Assembly: GCA_022578965.1 (NCBI GenBank)
Contig: MU400521.1
Location: 434,001 to 498,000, forward strand
Source: Xylaria sp. FL1777
Taxonomy: Eukaryota > Ascomycota > Sordariomycetes > Xylariales > Xylariaceae
DNA length: 64,000 nt
Direction: 5' to 3'
Position 1 is the stretch's first letter, and each line of letters opens with the position of its first letter. The position numbers and the translations under genes are program-made. The notes under the pieces were generated by a model. The model made no database searches. It was given only the letters and a program-made list of their open reading frames with translations, and was not told where the DNA came from. Below are positions 1-12,784 of the stretch, piece after piece.

Positions 1-110
1 TTGGTCATATTCTAGAGCGTGCTTTCTGGCTGTCTCGAGTGAAAGAAGCTGCAGACTTCTCCTTTCTCGGTCTATAATAAGAGCACGTGCTTAGCTGGGA
101 TGTAATACAG

Positions 111-3100
111 TGCTCGAGCTATCGTATGAGGCTCTGGAGAGTGCAGGATGGGCACGAGAAACGCTCGCGGGGTCCCGTACAGCTGTGTATGCGGCTATCT
201 TCGGTTACGACTACGAGCGAAACCTATGTAAGGACGTTCTCGATATGCCTGTATATCAAAGCGTTGGTACTGGCATTGCAATTTTGGCGAATCGCATCTC
301 TCATACCTTTGATCTCAGAGGCCCATCGGTAACTCTCGACACGGGCTGCTCTGGCGGGCTCGTCGCGTTGCATCATGCATGCCAGACCCTGCGAAATGGT
401 GAGTCCGAAATGGCTCTGGTAGCCTCTGCAAACTTGCAGTTGATGCCCGACCATTACATTGGCATGAGTGCTCAGAACATGGTAAACAGCCATGGGCGGT
501 GCTACCCTTTTGATGTTCGGGGAAAAGGCTACGGTCGCGGTGAAGGGTTTGTCGTTGTTGTTTTGAAACGTCTGGGTGATGCGATTCGAGACGGGGATCC
601 TATACGCTCCGTTATCCTCAATACCGGTGTGAACCAGGATGGTTTCACTGCTTCTGGTATTACTCATCCCAATCACGTTGCCCAGGCCGATCTTATCCGC
701 AGGACATATGCGAATGCTCTGCTGCGTCCGGAAGATGTGGTATACATCGAGGCACATGGCACGGGTACTGTTGCTGGAGATCAGCAAGAATTGAGGGCAA
801 TTGCTGATGTTTTCGTCACATCGAATCGCGTACTTCCTCTGTATATTGGGTCGAACAAGGGAAGTATTGGTCATACGGAAAGCACCAGCGGGCTTGCTAG
901 TCTTCTCAAGGCGATGTGCATTCTTGATCACGATGCAATCCCCCCAGTCGCTGGGTTTTCCACTCCTAAGCCAGGCTTGCCATTAGATAGGATTCAAATT
1001 CCTACAGCGAGGTTACCGTGGCCCAAGGACGTGGCACCGCGTATATCTATCAATAGCTTTGGCTACGGCGGAACAAACGCCCATGCCATCGTAGAAAAAG
1101 GACCGCCGGTGGACAGAGAGCATTGCAGGCGTAAGAGTCTATCTTCTTATCATCTTTTTGCGTTTTCGGCGAATAGTCAGGCATCCCTCAAGTCTATGCT
1201 TAAAAAATATGCCCGTTGGGTTGAAACAAACCCAGATATCTCTCTGATTGACCTCTCACATACACTCTTCCATGGCCGATCAGAGTTACAGTGGCGCTTT
1301 AGCTGCATCGCCCAGAGTTCGACAGCGCTGGTGCAAGAACTTCAAACTGGCCTAAATAAGGTCACAAGCAAACCAACCCTTTCTACGAGGGATCTCATAT
1401 TTGTTTTCAGTGGCCAAGGGGCGCAATGGGCCACAATGGGCCGTGAGCTACTTGTCGGAACTACTTCCAAATTCTCAAGCTCTATTCAAATGTCCCGCGA
1501 TATCCTCTGCGAGCTTGGGGCTACGTGGGATCTCGAAGTTGAGCTCCTGCGCCCGGACGAGGACAGCAATATCAATACAGCCGAGTTTGCGCAGCCTGCT
1601 ACCACGGCGATTCAAATCGCCCTCGTAGACCTCCTGCGAGCCCAAGGAGTTCGGCCCGCAATTGTAATAGGGCACTCAAGTGGTGAGATTGGTGCCGCTT
1701 ATGCGGCCGGTCGCATCTCTCGAAGAACTGCGCTTAACGTATCTTTCCATCGAGGCTTCATGGCGGCCGCAGCCGTACAACGCGGGCTACCGTGTGGAGC
1801 TATGGCTTCAATAGGACTGAGTGCGTCCGATACTGCCCCTCAGCTCGAAGGGTTATTTCGAGGAAAGGCGGTCATTGCATGCATCAACAGCCCAAACAGT
1901 GTGACTATATCGGGAGATGCCGATGCTATTGACGAAGCTGTTGCCAATATTATGAACTCAGGGGACAACATCTTTCAGCGGAGACTACGCACTGATACAG
2001 CCTATCATAGTCACCACATGTCCGCCGTGGCCGATGAGTACCGAGCCCGGCTAGCTGATCTAGACGTTTTTGAAGAGGGCGTATCCGCCCTTATTAATGA
2101 AGATGATACAGAAGTAGTTTTCGTCTCTTCGGTCACTGGTTTACCCTGGGTTTCTAAGTTTGACGCTTCGTACTGGGTGGATAATCTTGTCTCCCGGGTC
2201 AACTTTCTCGACGCTATTCGAACAACAACACAGGAACATCAAAAACGTGGAGGTCATGCCATCTTTATTGAGATCGGTCCACATCCTGCGCTGGCCGGGT
2301 AGGTAGAGCTTCCCTTGAGCTAGAAACTTATTGACCACCCCGTCACCGGAATTTGATACTAATCATCATCGCATAGGCCGGTCCGTCAATGTTTATCGAG
2401 TTTAGATAAACCTATCCTGGAGTATGATTATCTCTCGACCCTGAAACGTGGGGTCAATGCTATTTCAAGCACACTGGAGTTGACCGGTCGCCTCTTTGAA
2501 CGCGGTATTAAATTGAAACCTGCCGAAGTTCTGGCTCTAACGCCATCAGCAGACAAGGCCGTCTTACTACCAAATCTACCAACCTATCCATGGGACCACT
2601 CTATGAAGCATTGGCACGAGTCGCGTCTTAGCCGCGAGTATCGCATGCGCCACGAGCCTTATCACGACTTACTTGGAGTCCGCATACCTGGGACGCCGTC
2701 TGTAGAACCTCGGTGGCGACACATGATCAGTTCAAGCACCCTTCCGTGGCTTGCAGATCATGTCATAGATGGCTTAGCCATCTTCCCGGGAGCAGGCTAT
2801 GTGTGCATGGCAGCGGAAGCAGTGATGCAACTAGCGCGAGAACAGTGTCTCGAACCAGAATTCCTGGCTTTTCGCGATGTCTCTTTTATTCGAGGTCTCG
2901 TGGTCCCCAAGTCTCCTCAGCGTATAGAAATGCAGTTGAGTCTCCGACAGCAGTCTGACGGAACTTCACTCCACTTCTCCTTCTCTGTTAGTGCCCTTTC
3001 TGAGGGTACTTGGAATGAACAATGCACTGGTTATATCAAGGCAATCTTTGCACGTTGCTCAGATGAATCAGACCCAGTCGGGATAAAGGTCAGCCCCTGT

Positions 3101-6100
3101 CATGCCACCGGGAACGACCTGAGCGGCCCGGAGGTTTATGAAGAGATGGCTACGGATGGTAATACATATGGACCTGCATTCAGAGGTCTTCGCTTCATTC
3201 GCATGGCAGCTGATGGCACCAAAGCAACAGCAGTGGTTGAAGTCCCCGACATCGCTCCTACTATGCCCGCGCGGCACCAGTCGCGCCACCTTTTGCATCC
3301 AACGACCTTTGATAGCATGTTTCATGTGGGGATTCCGATGATAAAACAACAGCACGGTGCCGGGTCCGTGATGCCCGTCCACATCAGTGATCTTTTGATC
3401 TCGACGCGAAATCCTGATTTGAATAGCCCAGGCTCGGAGCTCCAAGTTGATGCAAAGATCACATCTCAACATTTTCGGACGACGCATATAGATATGAACG
3501 TTACAGCTCGAGGTTTTCCTGTCTTATCTGCTAGTGGGATTGAGTCCCGTAGTCTAGTGGCCCACGCCCAGAACAGTGATGAAAGCATCTGCTATGAGTT
3601 GGACTGGCGGCCCGACGTAGAATTCCTTCGAGCTTGCGATCTACCAGCAAACCCAAGCTTCGCTAACTTGGTTAGCTTACTCTGTTTCAAAAGTACTGCT
3701 CTCTCCATCGCCGAATTAGGAGCCGGTCTTGGTGATCTTTCCTCCACAGTTATTGACACTATGAGTGCATATGACCGTGCGATTACCACCTATGAGTTCA
3801 TTGACACAACATCCAACCTATTTCATGCTGCTCGTGAGCGTCTTAGTGGCTACTCCGTCTCTTTTCGTGTTTTGGATCCTGTAAATGACATCCAGCTAGA
3901 AGGACTCGAACCACACGCCTACAACATTGTCTTGACCTCGGATACCGTATGGCTAACACAGGCCTCGGTTTTATTGAAGGCAAATGGATTTCTCATCGTG
4001 GTATTCAAGTCAAGCAGTGTGTACGATGAATGGCGCGCAGAATCATCGGAGACTTGTCCCACGTTGGACACCCAGTTGACGTTCGTCGATGCTACCAATG
4101 AAAGCATGATTGTTCTCATGCGAAGCATTCGTGAACCACCTTTTCAGATCCCATCTCAAATTCGAATGCTTACGCACTCAGCTATTCAAGACACTTCATA
4201 TGGGGTTGGGACTCTCAAGGCCGGACTACAAGCAATGGGAGCCACGGTCTCTGTCGAGACATTGAACCAAGCGTTTAATGAACGTCGAAGTGAGCCTAAA
4301 GATGGGGATTGCTTCATAGTCGTTGATGATATGCCGCAGCCGATACTTTCTGATCCAAACTCCTTTGAAGCGGCCATAGCTCTATTTCGACAGACAAGTA
4401 AAATTCTCTGGCTGAGCCCAGACAGTCCATTGGCTATGCACCAGATAACTGGTGTCGCCAGAACCGCGCATGCCGAGAATGATAATCTACGAGTCACCAC
4501 TGTCCATGTAGCATCAGATGCGCTCCAAAACCCTCGTCTTAGTAGTATCGTTGGGAGACTTTGGGACAAGCTGGTTGATCGAGACCAGCTGCATGAGGAG
4601 CGTGAGTATGCTCTGAGTGAGGATGCCATGGTCCTAATTCCTCGTTTATCCTACAGTGACAGTTTGAATCATGTAGTCAGCGCCGAAAAGGAGATTAGCA
4701 GTGTGGAAATCAAGATGAATGCTTTCATTGATTCAGGTCGACCGATTTGTCTCAGTACGGCGATACCTTCAAGGTCAGGTCAAGTCCTATTCGTCAATGA
4801 CCAAGCGATGGTGTTAGCAGATGATGCCATCGAGATTGAGACAGAAGCTTTCGTGCTGTCTCGGTCTAGCAACTCTACACTATATTCTGGGGAGTACGCC
4901 GGTATAGTGAGGTCTGTTGGCAAGCATGTAACCAACCTGGTGTCAGGAGATGCCGTCATTGCGCTATGCTTGGATAAGGTTGTTGGCCATAGTCGTCTGG
5001 TTATTCCTTACTACCATGCTATCCGGCGTCCGGAACGACTTTCACCTGCTACCGCCTCCTCTTTACTTCTTCCCACACTTGCAGCCGTTCATGTACTTCA
5101 AGATTTGGCCCACAACCTAGAAGTACAAACCAATTTACTTGTACATGGTGCGCTAAGCGACCTCGGAAGGGCAACCATCGCGACTGCACAGACCTTTGGG
5201 GCAAATATTGTTACTACAGCTGCTGATTCTGACGAAGCCCTCGAGATCATTCAAATACTTGACATACCGGCTCAGAACGTCATCATCAACCGTCCGTCAC
5301 TAACTCGTTCCTCCTTCAAAGTCACCATGAGTTTGGATATCATTGTTATCGCAAGCAGAGATCCACTGCCAAATAGCTCTTTGACGTTACTCAAGCCCTT
5401 TGGACGTATTGTTTCTTTCTCGCCCTCGTGCCCTATAAACATCTCACCTAAACTTCACCGAAATGTGACTGTCCACTATACCAATATCTGGGAGCTTCTA
5501 CAGGAACGAACAGATCTCGTTGCCAACCTTATGGAGAAAGCAGGGGTAGTGCTTCAGCGAGTTTCCATCAACAGTCTGAAGTATGTTATTCAAAATGTTT
5601 CCCGAGCTGAAGAGGCTATCAGACAAATCAATTTAGGTATTTGCGACAAGGTTGTCATTCAAGCAAACCCAACCTCTCTTGTCCGCATCGCTACGCCGCC
5701 TGTCATGAACCATGCCTGGTCAAATTTGAATGCCAGCTATATTATAGCCGGCGGCATGGGGGACCTCGGCCGGCGGTTTTTAATACTTCTAGCGAAACGC
5801 GGTGCACAGCATCTCATTACTATTTCCCGGCGGACGATTGATCCTCAAGAAAGGCAGGCATTTGAGCGTGAACTCCAGGGTATCAACCCCGTATGTCGTC
5901 TGTATTGTTTGAAGTGCGATGTGACATCTGAGCATGACGTTTATGAGGTGTCAGATACAATTGCTCGATTAGGTGTGCCACCTGTGCGTGGAATCATTCA
6001 GTCTGCAGCTTATCTCCAGGTAAGAATATTAGATCTCACCTAAGTTGGTGATAAGTTGAAGGCTAAACATAATATAGGACCGTACTCTCGAAAACATGAC

Positions 6101-8862
6101 CTTTGACACTTTCCTGCCCGTGACTCTCGCTAAGGTTCAGGGTACTTTGAACCTCGAAAAAGTCTTTGCTACTCCCCATTTGGACTTCTTCCTCACATTA
6201 TCATCAGCTGTTGTCGTTACTGGAGCCAGTGGGCAGGCAAACTACAATGCTGGAAATGCTGTTCAAGATGCTCTGGCACACCACCGCCCGCCGGGGTTCA
6301 TATCTCTCAATATTGGCTGGATCGAAGACGCGGTTCATACAGCGAACGACAAGACTAAACTACAGGGCTTGTGGCGTACTGGCCTGAGGCCTATATCGCC
6401 TCTCGAATTGTCACGCTACTTCGACTACATTCTCGGTGCAGCGTCAAGTCACTCTGATATTCGTCAGGCCGTTATCGGTTTCAATAAAGCTTCACTTGCT
6501 CACACGTCAGCTGGGAACAGTAATGTACAGTCTGCACTATTTTGTCATGTGAGGGGAGCTCAGACAGTAGACAAGGCATCTTCCTCGGCAACCCGCACCC
6601 TATCCTTCAAAGATGTAATAGAAAGCGGAGATTTTGAAGCCACTGTCGACTTCATCAGCCGCGCAATTATTGGCCAGCTAGGCGTTCTCATCTCAGTTAA
6701 TGCGTCTCAGGTAAACGCACGCAATGACTCTATAATGGGTCTCGGAATAGATTCACTCGTCGCCATCGAGTTACGAAATTGGATTACACGAGAGTTTGAG
6801 GCATCATTACAATCTTCTGAGATTATAACAGACCTGCCTCTACGAGACTTATCTCAAAAGGTTGCATCACGCTCACGACTTCTGCTAGCCACTCGAGAAT
6901 CCTCGGTGGAGGAACGTGACAATAAGACAACAGACGCGTTGTTGACAAATTTAACATCACACCCGACATCGACAAGCTCTACCGTTGTTAAAACACCTTT
7001 CAAGCTCCCACCACTTCCCCTTGACAGCTTGGAAGATTTCCTTGATTTGTTCAAACAGTCTCGGTATGCCATTGACTCACCTGGCGACTACGCTGAAACC
7101 ACGGCAGCCGTGCGCGCTCTTATCGAGGGACCAGGATTTGAGCTGCTTCAGCAGATCCAAGAGACTGATCCCGACAGGATCGCCGATAACTACGAACGCC
7201 AAGTGTACCTCGAACGCCGTGAACCACTTCCCGAGACGGGGCAGTTTACCTTTTCTCACCCTATGAACGCACCACAGCACTCACAAGCAGAACGGGCTGC
7301 GATTGTCACTTTAGCTGCCATTCGATTCGCGCGTCACCTTTCCGAAGGAAAGATACCCATGGACACGCTGAACGGTGAACCTCTTTCGACATATGGACGT
7401 GACTGGCTCTTCTATGCCACTCGGCTCCCAGGCAGCGGGGTGGATAAAATACAAACGTTTGCCCCTAATGACACCATTGCAGTTATTCGTCGCGGGCATG
7501 TATTCGAGTTGCGTCTTCCAAAAACTGATCAAGATCTAGATTTACAGAGACTTCATTCCACCTACCTGGAAATAGTAAAAATTTCAGAACTCCAAGTCTT
7601 ACCTGTCTGTACTCTAACCGCGGACGAACGCGATTCATGGGCTTTGGTGAGTAACTGATTAGCCGTTTCAACGAACAATAATTCCTCAGTCCCCCTATTT
7701 GTACTAACGCCGATTACCCTAGTATCGCCATGAGCTTGAGCATAACCCGGAAAATATTGCCGTATTAAACTGTCTTGATACGGCGGCCTTTGTCTTATGC
7801 CTCGATGATGAGTCACCCACAAGTGCAGGACAACGGTACACATGCTTCCTTTTAAACAGCCAAGACCGGCCATTTGCAAATCGTTGGCTTGACAAGACCT
7901 TTCAGTTAGCGGTCACAGCGAATGGTTTGTCAACAGAGATATATGAGCACACAAAGCTAGACGGCCTAGACACTCGCGCCTTGCATGCTTACCTTTGCCA
8001 GGCTATTCTTTCCCAACAAGTCATTGAGCCGATGGGTACAGATACCGCCCTTCATCATACCGCATCGTATCCAGTCAAGGAGCATGTCTGGAAAGCCTCA
8101 AGCCCAGTTGCAAAACGCATTGAGCACGTTTGGAACATGTGTCGATCGTATGGCCCGCTGGAATACCAGACGCTCGATGCGTCAAGCTTCGGCCTAGCAA
8201 GCCTGCGAGGCACTCGCTCACCCCCAAACGCAACCGCACACGTTGCTATCCTTCTGGCTCTCTACCTTGTAGACGGAGAGATCCGCGCAGCATGGGAGAA
8301 AGTCACCTTAGGGACATTTGCACGTGGTCGGGTAGAGTGGGTGCAAACTGTGTCGCCAGCTATGCGCGATTTCATTATAGCAGCTTCCTCGGACAATCAC
8401 GATAAGGCGCTGGTCCGTACTCTTCTCGATAGTGCCACGTCTGCGCACTCGCGCAACATAGCAGCCGCAAGCCGCGGTCACGGGGCTGTTGGACACTTGT
8501 ATGCCATCCGCGGGGCCGCACAGGAGCGACAGGGGGCCCAGCTACCAAAGCTGTTCCAAACAAAAGCATGGGATGCCACGCGGCGCGGTGGTCCAGGCCA
8601 AGATATCAAAATCGGGTTCATGCGTAGCTCGCCCGTTGATCAGGGGGACGAGAGCACTACTGTAGGAGCGACTACTGCCGTCATCCATCCGGGCGAGGGC
8701 GGATTCCTGGTCCCCGGGGAGCGCGGTATCTACATTCATTCCAATGTGCATGAAACTCACGCTCACTTCTCGCTCTCCGGAAAACCAGAGTATGTCACCA
8801 AAGTGCATGGATCGCTGGAACAAGCCGTGAGAATCATCAAGGAGCTATTGAATCAATCCTAA
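111..8862 (+). CDS. Highly reducing polyketide synthase with C-terminal carnitine acyltransferase domain (5' partial)
   Basis: Iterative type I fungal PKS; about 2846 residues visible, N-terminus missing. Exons 111-2298, 2377-6019, 6078-7646, 7723-8862; introns of 78, 58 and 76 nt have clear branch points and restore the frame. Residue numbers count from base 110. KS: DTGCSGG with Cys80, EAHGTGT His216, GSIGH His255. AT: GHSSGE Ser523. DH: His858 in ADHVIDG and Asp1042 in HPTTFD. Short methyltransferase-like part with AELGAGLG near 1175. ER about 1565-1825, degenerate. KR: GGMGDLGR at 1855, Lys1963, Ser1986/1987, Tyr2000, Asn2004. ACP: GIDSL Ser2170. From about 2255 a choline/carnitine acyltransferase domain with EHTKLDG (His2543). 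In the family (known from Trichoderma virens) this domain offloads the chain reversibly onto a polyol or carnitine-like alcohol. The expected DPQQR motif just before LELSYEALE is absent from the window, so an intron probably ends at 110 (TAATACAG). Product unknown. Confidence 0.93.
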
Positions 8863-11332
8863 TTGCTTTTATATCCTCAAACCCCTTTCCTACGTTGATC
8901 CTTTTATTAAGCTACCTACCCAGCATAATGTTCTCGTTAGGCCTATTATCGCTTAGGCAATGATTAAGATAAGCTAGATTGCCTAGACTATCTTCTATCG
9001 CGTGTACTAGATAGAAGAGACCCTATGGTAGTATGCATGAACGACATGACACAAATAGAGTTGCTAGAATTGCGATCGTAATTAGGTACTGTAATCGGCC
9101 TGTTCTCTACTAGAGCTATCTCTATACATCTGTCTTTACGTGAAGTTTGCCTAGCATTCGAGCCGTAGTTTCTTACACTAACCCCAGAACATCATCGGGT
9201 ATCACTTCTTTGCTGCTAAAGTGGCGTGTACTTACCTAGCCAGAGCTTTACATATATAGTGTTAGGGGAAATATCGTATGTAAAGTGCCACTTAACCGCC
9301 AAACTCTGAATACCGCTGGTTCTAGGTATCCTTGACTCTGGTCGGGTTGATGGCGGCGACCAGCAATCAGAGGCCTGCTAGTTGTTTGCATGGCATGCCG
9401 ATTCATTCAACATGGGCTGGATTGGTGAAGTTGCCCCGTGGTCGGAGAGGAATAGCGTTGCTTGATGCGCTCGCTATTAGACCCATTAAAAAAAATACTT
9501 CAAGGAGTAGTAACGCGTAGTATAGCGTCTCGGCTTCCTCCTGCTAGATTTAGCGATTTAACAATAATGCCATCTGTTTATTAGCTCTCGACAATGTAGC
9601 CAGGGGCTCGGGCACCAAGTTGCTCAAGATGCCTAGGAAAAGATACGGAGACAAGAATCATGTTTTTCTGTCGGTGTAACAATGCGCCCTATGAACTGCC
9701 GCTTTCTCTGGGATAATATTAACTGCAGCGTCCAAGAAAGGAGCGAGACGACGGCAGCGGCAGCGGCAGCACAATGCGCCGCGGGGTCATTACATCAGCT
9801 TTTTTTATAATGATACGGCCATCTTCCAGATTGACAGCTTGAATTCGAGTCTATATAGAGTGCAAGCTTAATGCTTGTTTTCGCCTGCCCACCATTCAGG
9901 TACACGTAAAAGCGCTTGTCTATAATTACCCACCTACCCCCTATTGACCCCTGAACTAGCGGATCTACCCGCAATTTTTCCAAGATCCGCGATGCAGCAC
10001 TGCACGCCCTGTCTAGATGCTCAATTAGATATTAGCTCATTCAGCCCTTAGGTAGATAAGCCTAGATGGTCTAACATCTCATCAGGACCTATTATTAGCT
10101 GCGTTTGGCAAATTAGAGAAGCACCGTGATGCCATCCTATTCAATATTTTGGGAGCTGCACAGCCGAGGCTACTAACACCGGTTTTGATCAAGTCTACAG
10201 GGGGAAATGATGAATGCAATAGCAGAGGAGATGAAAGTAAAAGCGGTTCTGAATAGGGAGAGCATCATCTTGTAGAACCAGCAATTATATCTTCTCCCTT
10301 AAAACGTTTCCAGTGTACAAGAACTCTCTAATCTTGCCCTATTTAGTAACTTGTACAACACCGATATCACCAGATACCTACCATTACTAATGCTTTCACA
10401 GTCAGGTATGGTACCATGAGTACTGCTGTGTTCTCATTTTTCTCTATGACGATCCCAACTCATTAGCTGTGTGGCGAGATTAGTTTACATAATTACCCTG
10501 AATCTCTTATGAGTAATCAATATATATTACTCCTATCCAAACTTATTGGTGGAATATGTTTGTTCGAAGAGCCATAAACACTTGTGGGATTATACATTAC
10601 AAACAAGTTGTACTGTTCGGCCGACAAAATCCTGTAAGGCACAGTCTGTGTCTGGCTTTGGAAATACATGATGGGTCTACTAGAAAGTATCTCGACACAG
10701 TAGCTAGGAAGCCGTTGGGATTATACGTCAGATGTTTGACTATGTTCCCGAGGGTATTATTACTACTAATGGAAAGCCTAGAGGTATGATACTCAATGGT
10801 AGCAAGCGAGTACATGTACTATAATGGATTTTTGTCCTTCGTCAGCTTCTTTGATCACAGAGTGACTGTCCGGGAGGATCTTCGATGTTGGTTAGGAATC
10901 GTTGGTCACGAGTTGCTGTGTAGTGTCACACAAGTTTGGCAAGGGAAACTTTGTCGCGACTTTTACCTGTGAACCATAATTCCGTTGGTACGTACAGGGA
11001 TCGTCAGCGGTTGATCCTTGTGCTGAAGGTATTTCAAGACAAAAACCTACAGCAGTCTAACTAATGTCAAGTATTTAAGGTGGGTAGATAATACCTGATG
11101 TTGTCAGCCTGCGACGCATTTACTCCTAACTTTTCTATATTATTTTACATTGGTATGTAATACGTGCAATTTGCGCTGGCGCTTAGCACGAATCCCTTCT
11201 ATTCTTGTTGTCTACTTAGCAACTGAATTATACACGATCTCTTTACCACACCCCAAGCATATTCTTACTTTGCGGTGCAAGTATTCGTTCAGTACGTATG
11301 TACTCCTTCCCACTCGTTCATTACGTTACTCT
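8863..11332. other. Intergenic spacer, no gene recognised
   Basis: About 2.5 kb between the PKS stop and the glucanase promoter. It contains many stop codons in all frames, AT-rich patches and only short open stretches without family resemblance. One 62-codon stretch on the minus strand (9795-9983) has a fairly protein-like composition, but I cannot place it. No tRNA, no clear terminal repeats and no cluster-type genes are visible here. Confidence 0.6.
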
Positions 11333-11339
11333 TATAAAA
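11333..11339 (+). promoter_or_regulatory. Putative TATA box of the GH64 gene
   Basis: TATAAAA lies 60-66 bases upstream of the ATG at 11399, a usual position for a TATA element in fungal promoters with a short leader. Only the motif and its distance support this. Confidence 0.45.
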
Positions 11340-11398
11340 CGCATATCTTATGACACGTTCTGTATCGGCTCTTCAATTGTCACACATTTGCCTTCATT

Positions 11399-12784
11399 AT
11401 GGCCGGGTTTAACATCCTACGTGCTGCTACGGCATTTGTTGTACTCTTTTGGTGTGGTGTTACCCTTGCAGCCAGTCACCGGCATAAGGGGCACCGCAAC
11501 TTACGGCACGCCATCCATTCACGTTCCGGATTAAACGTTGAGCCCTTCCTAGTTACAGTTATGACTCTACACCCGAGCTCGGATTCCACACTTCCAGGCG
11601 CCAAACCTCAAAATATCTCGGCCTATCTCGTCGGAGAAGTACCCGATCCTGCAAATCCTGCAGAACGTGTTGGGTTTGTTGCTCAACAGGCTGATCGTGG
11701 GGCGACCACGTACTTCATGCCACCAAGCAATACCGGCCCAGGAGTCGCGAGTGCAGCGCCGGCTACCCTAAGCTGGAAGACTGGTTCTATCGGGAGTGGC
11801 TTCAAGACTCCGGGAATTGTTGACAGCGGTCGCGTCTATATTGTTGCAAATGGTCATCTCAATTTCTATGCAAGCGAAGACAAGAAGATTGTCCAACCAA
11901 ATCCCCATAACCCGACCGACATTGCCAGTCAGGAGCTCTGGGGCTTCATAGAACTTACACACACCAAAGACCCCAGTAGTGGCGATGAAAGTATGGTAGT
12001 CAATCTGTCATTCGTTGACTGGGTCAGTCTTCCATTGGGTATGAGCATAACATCTCGAGGCAGAAATGGCACGGAAAGCGTGACGGTTAGAGGTCTCGCA
12101 CCTAACAGCCTTGAAAAGATTTGCGAAGAATTGTCTAGTCTCGAAGGCTTCTGGCCTAAGCTATGCATGAGATCATCCGACAATACTCCGCTAAGGATCA
12201 TGTCACCAGAAAAATATGTTACTGTCTATTCAGACGACCATGATGCGGTCAATTATTATGAGCCATACATAGACAAGGCCTGGGAGAAGTACAAAGATGT
12301 TGATCTGAAAATCAACACCCAAGTAGACGGCCCGAACTCCGCCAACAACGTTGACAATGGCCACATAGTTACATGTCGAGTAGGTCGTTCGGATGATATT
12401 CTCTACTGCGACAACGACGCGGGGAAGTTCGTGCGTCCTGTCTCAGGAGACATTTATGGATGCGCCTCAGGACCCTTCGCAAGCCCTGTAAATGGGACTA
12501 CAGAGTCGTGGTCACGCGCGCAAGTTAGGCCACGCCTATGCGCTGCCCTCGTCCGTTCAACGCTGCATCTTGACGGTATTCAGCCTTCGAATGATGTCGG
12601 CCCTGACAAGTACTATCAGGAGCCCATCACAAACCATTACTCTAGGATAGTTCACGAAAATCTCATTGGTGGCTTGGGATACGCATTCAGCTATGACGAC
12701 GTGAATCCTAGCACTACTGAGAATTCGGCGGGCTTGATTTCAATATCACACCCCATACGGCTAGACATCCACATCAACATGTAG
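11399..12784 (+). CDS. Secreted GH64-family beta-1,3-glucanase
   Basis: Single-exon protein of 461 aa. Residues about 5-25 form a hydrophobic signal peptide (LRAATAFVVLFWCGVTLAAS), so it should be secreted. The rest matches the glycoside hydrolase 64/thaumatin-like glucanase fold: a RVYIVANGHLNFY strand near 145-157, ELWGFIELT with Glu185, LSFVDWVSLPLG with Asp207, and the GFWPKLC ... YYEPYIDKAWEKY block at about 255-295. Glu185 and Asp207 fall where the family's two catalytic acids are expected. Known GH64 enzymes release laminari-oligosaccharides from beta-1,3-glucan. Here it could act in wall remodelling, mycoparasitism or feeding; the sequence does not say which. It lies 2.5 kb from the PKS on the same strand, but nothing ties it to polyketide biosynthesis. 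Length is normal and no break is seen. Confidence 0.85.
   Translation: MAGFNILRAATAFVVLFWCGVTLAASHRHKGHRNLRHAIHSRSGLNVEPFLVTVMTLHPSSDSTLPGAKPQNISAYLVGEVPDPANPAERVGFVAQQADRGATTYFMPPSNTGPGVASAAPATLSWKTGSIGSGFKTPGIVDSGRVYIVANGHLNFYASEDKKIVQPNPHNPTDIASQELWGFIELTHTKDPSSGDESMVVNLSFVDWVSLPLGMSITSRGRNGTESVTVRGLAPNSLEKICEELSSLEGFWPKLCMRSSDNTPLRIMSPEKYVTVYSDDHDAVNYYEPYIDKAWEKYKDVDLKINTQVDGPNSANNVDNGHIVTCRVGRSDDILYCDNDAGKFVRPVSGDIYGCASGPFASPVNGTTESWSRAQVRPRLCAALVRSTLHLDGIQPSNDVGPDKYYQEPITNHYSRIVHENLIGGLGYAFSYDDVNPSTTENSAGLISISHPIRLDIHINM

Noticed and set aside
224..931. 235-codon open frame on the minus strand
   Set aside because: It lies opposite the ketosynthase exon, whose active-site motifs are unmistakable; the antisense translation has no family features.
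8863..12784. Glucanase as a member of a PKS biosynthetic cluster
   Set aside because: No tailoring enzyme, regulator or transporter accompanies it on this side, and a secreted GH64 enzyme has no known role in polyketide assembly.
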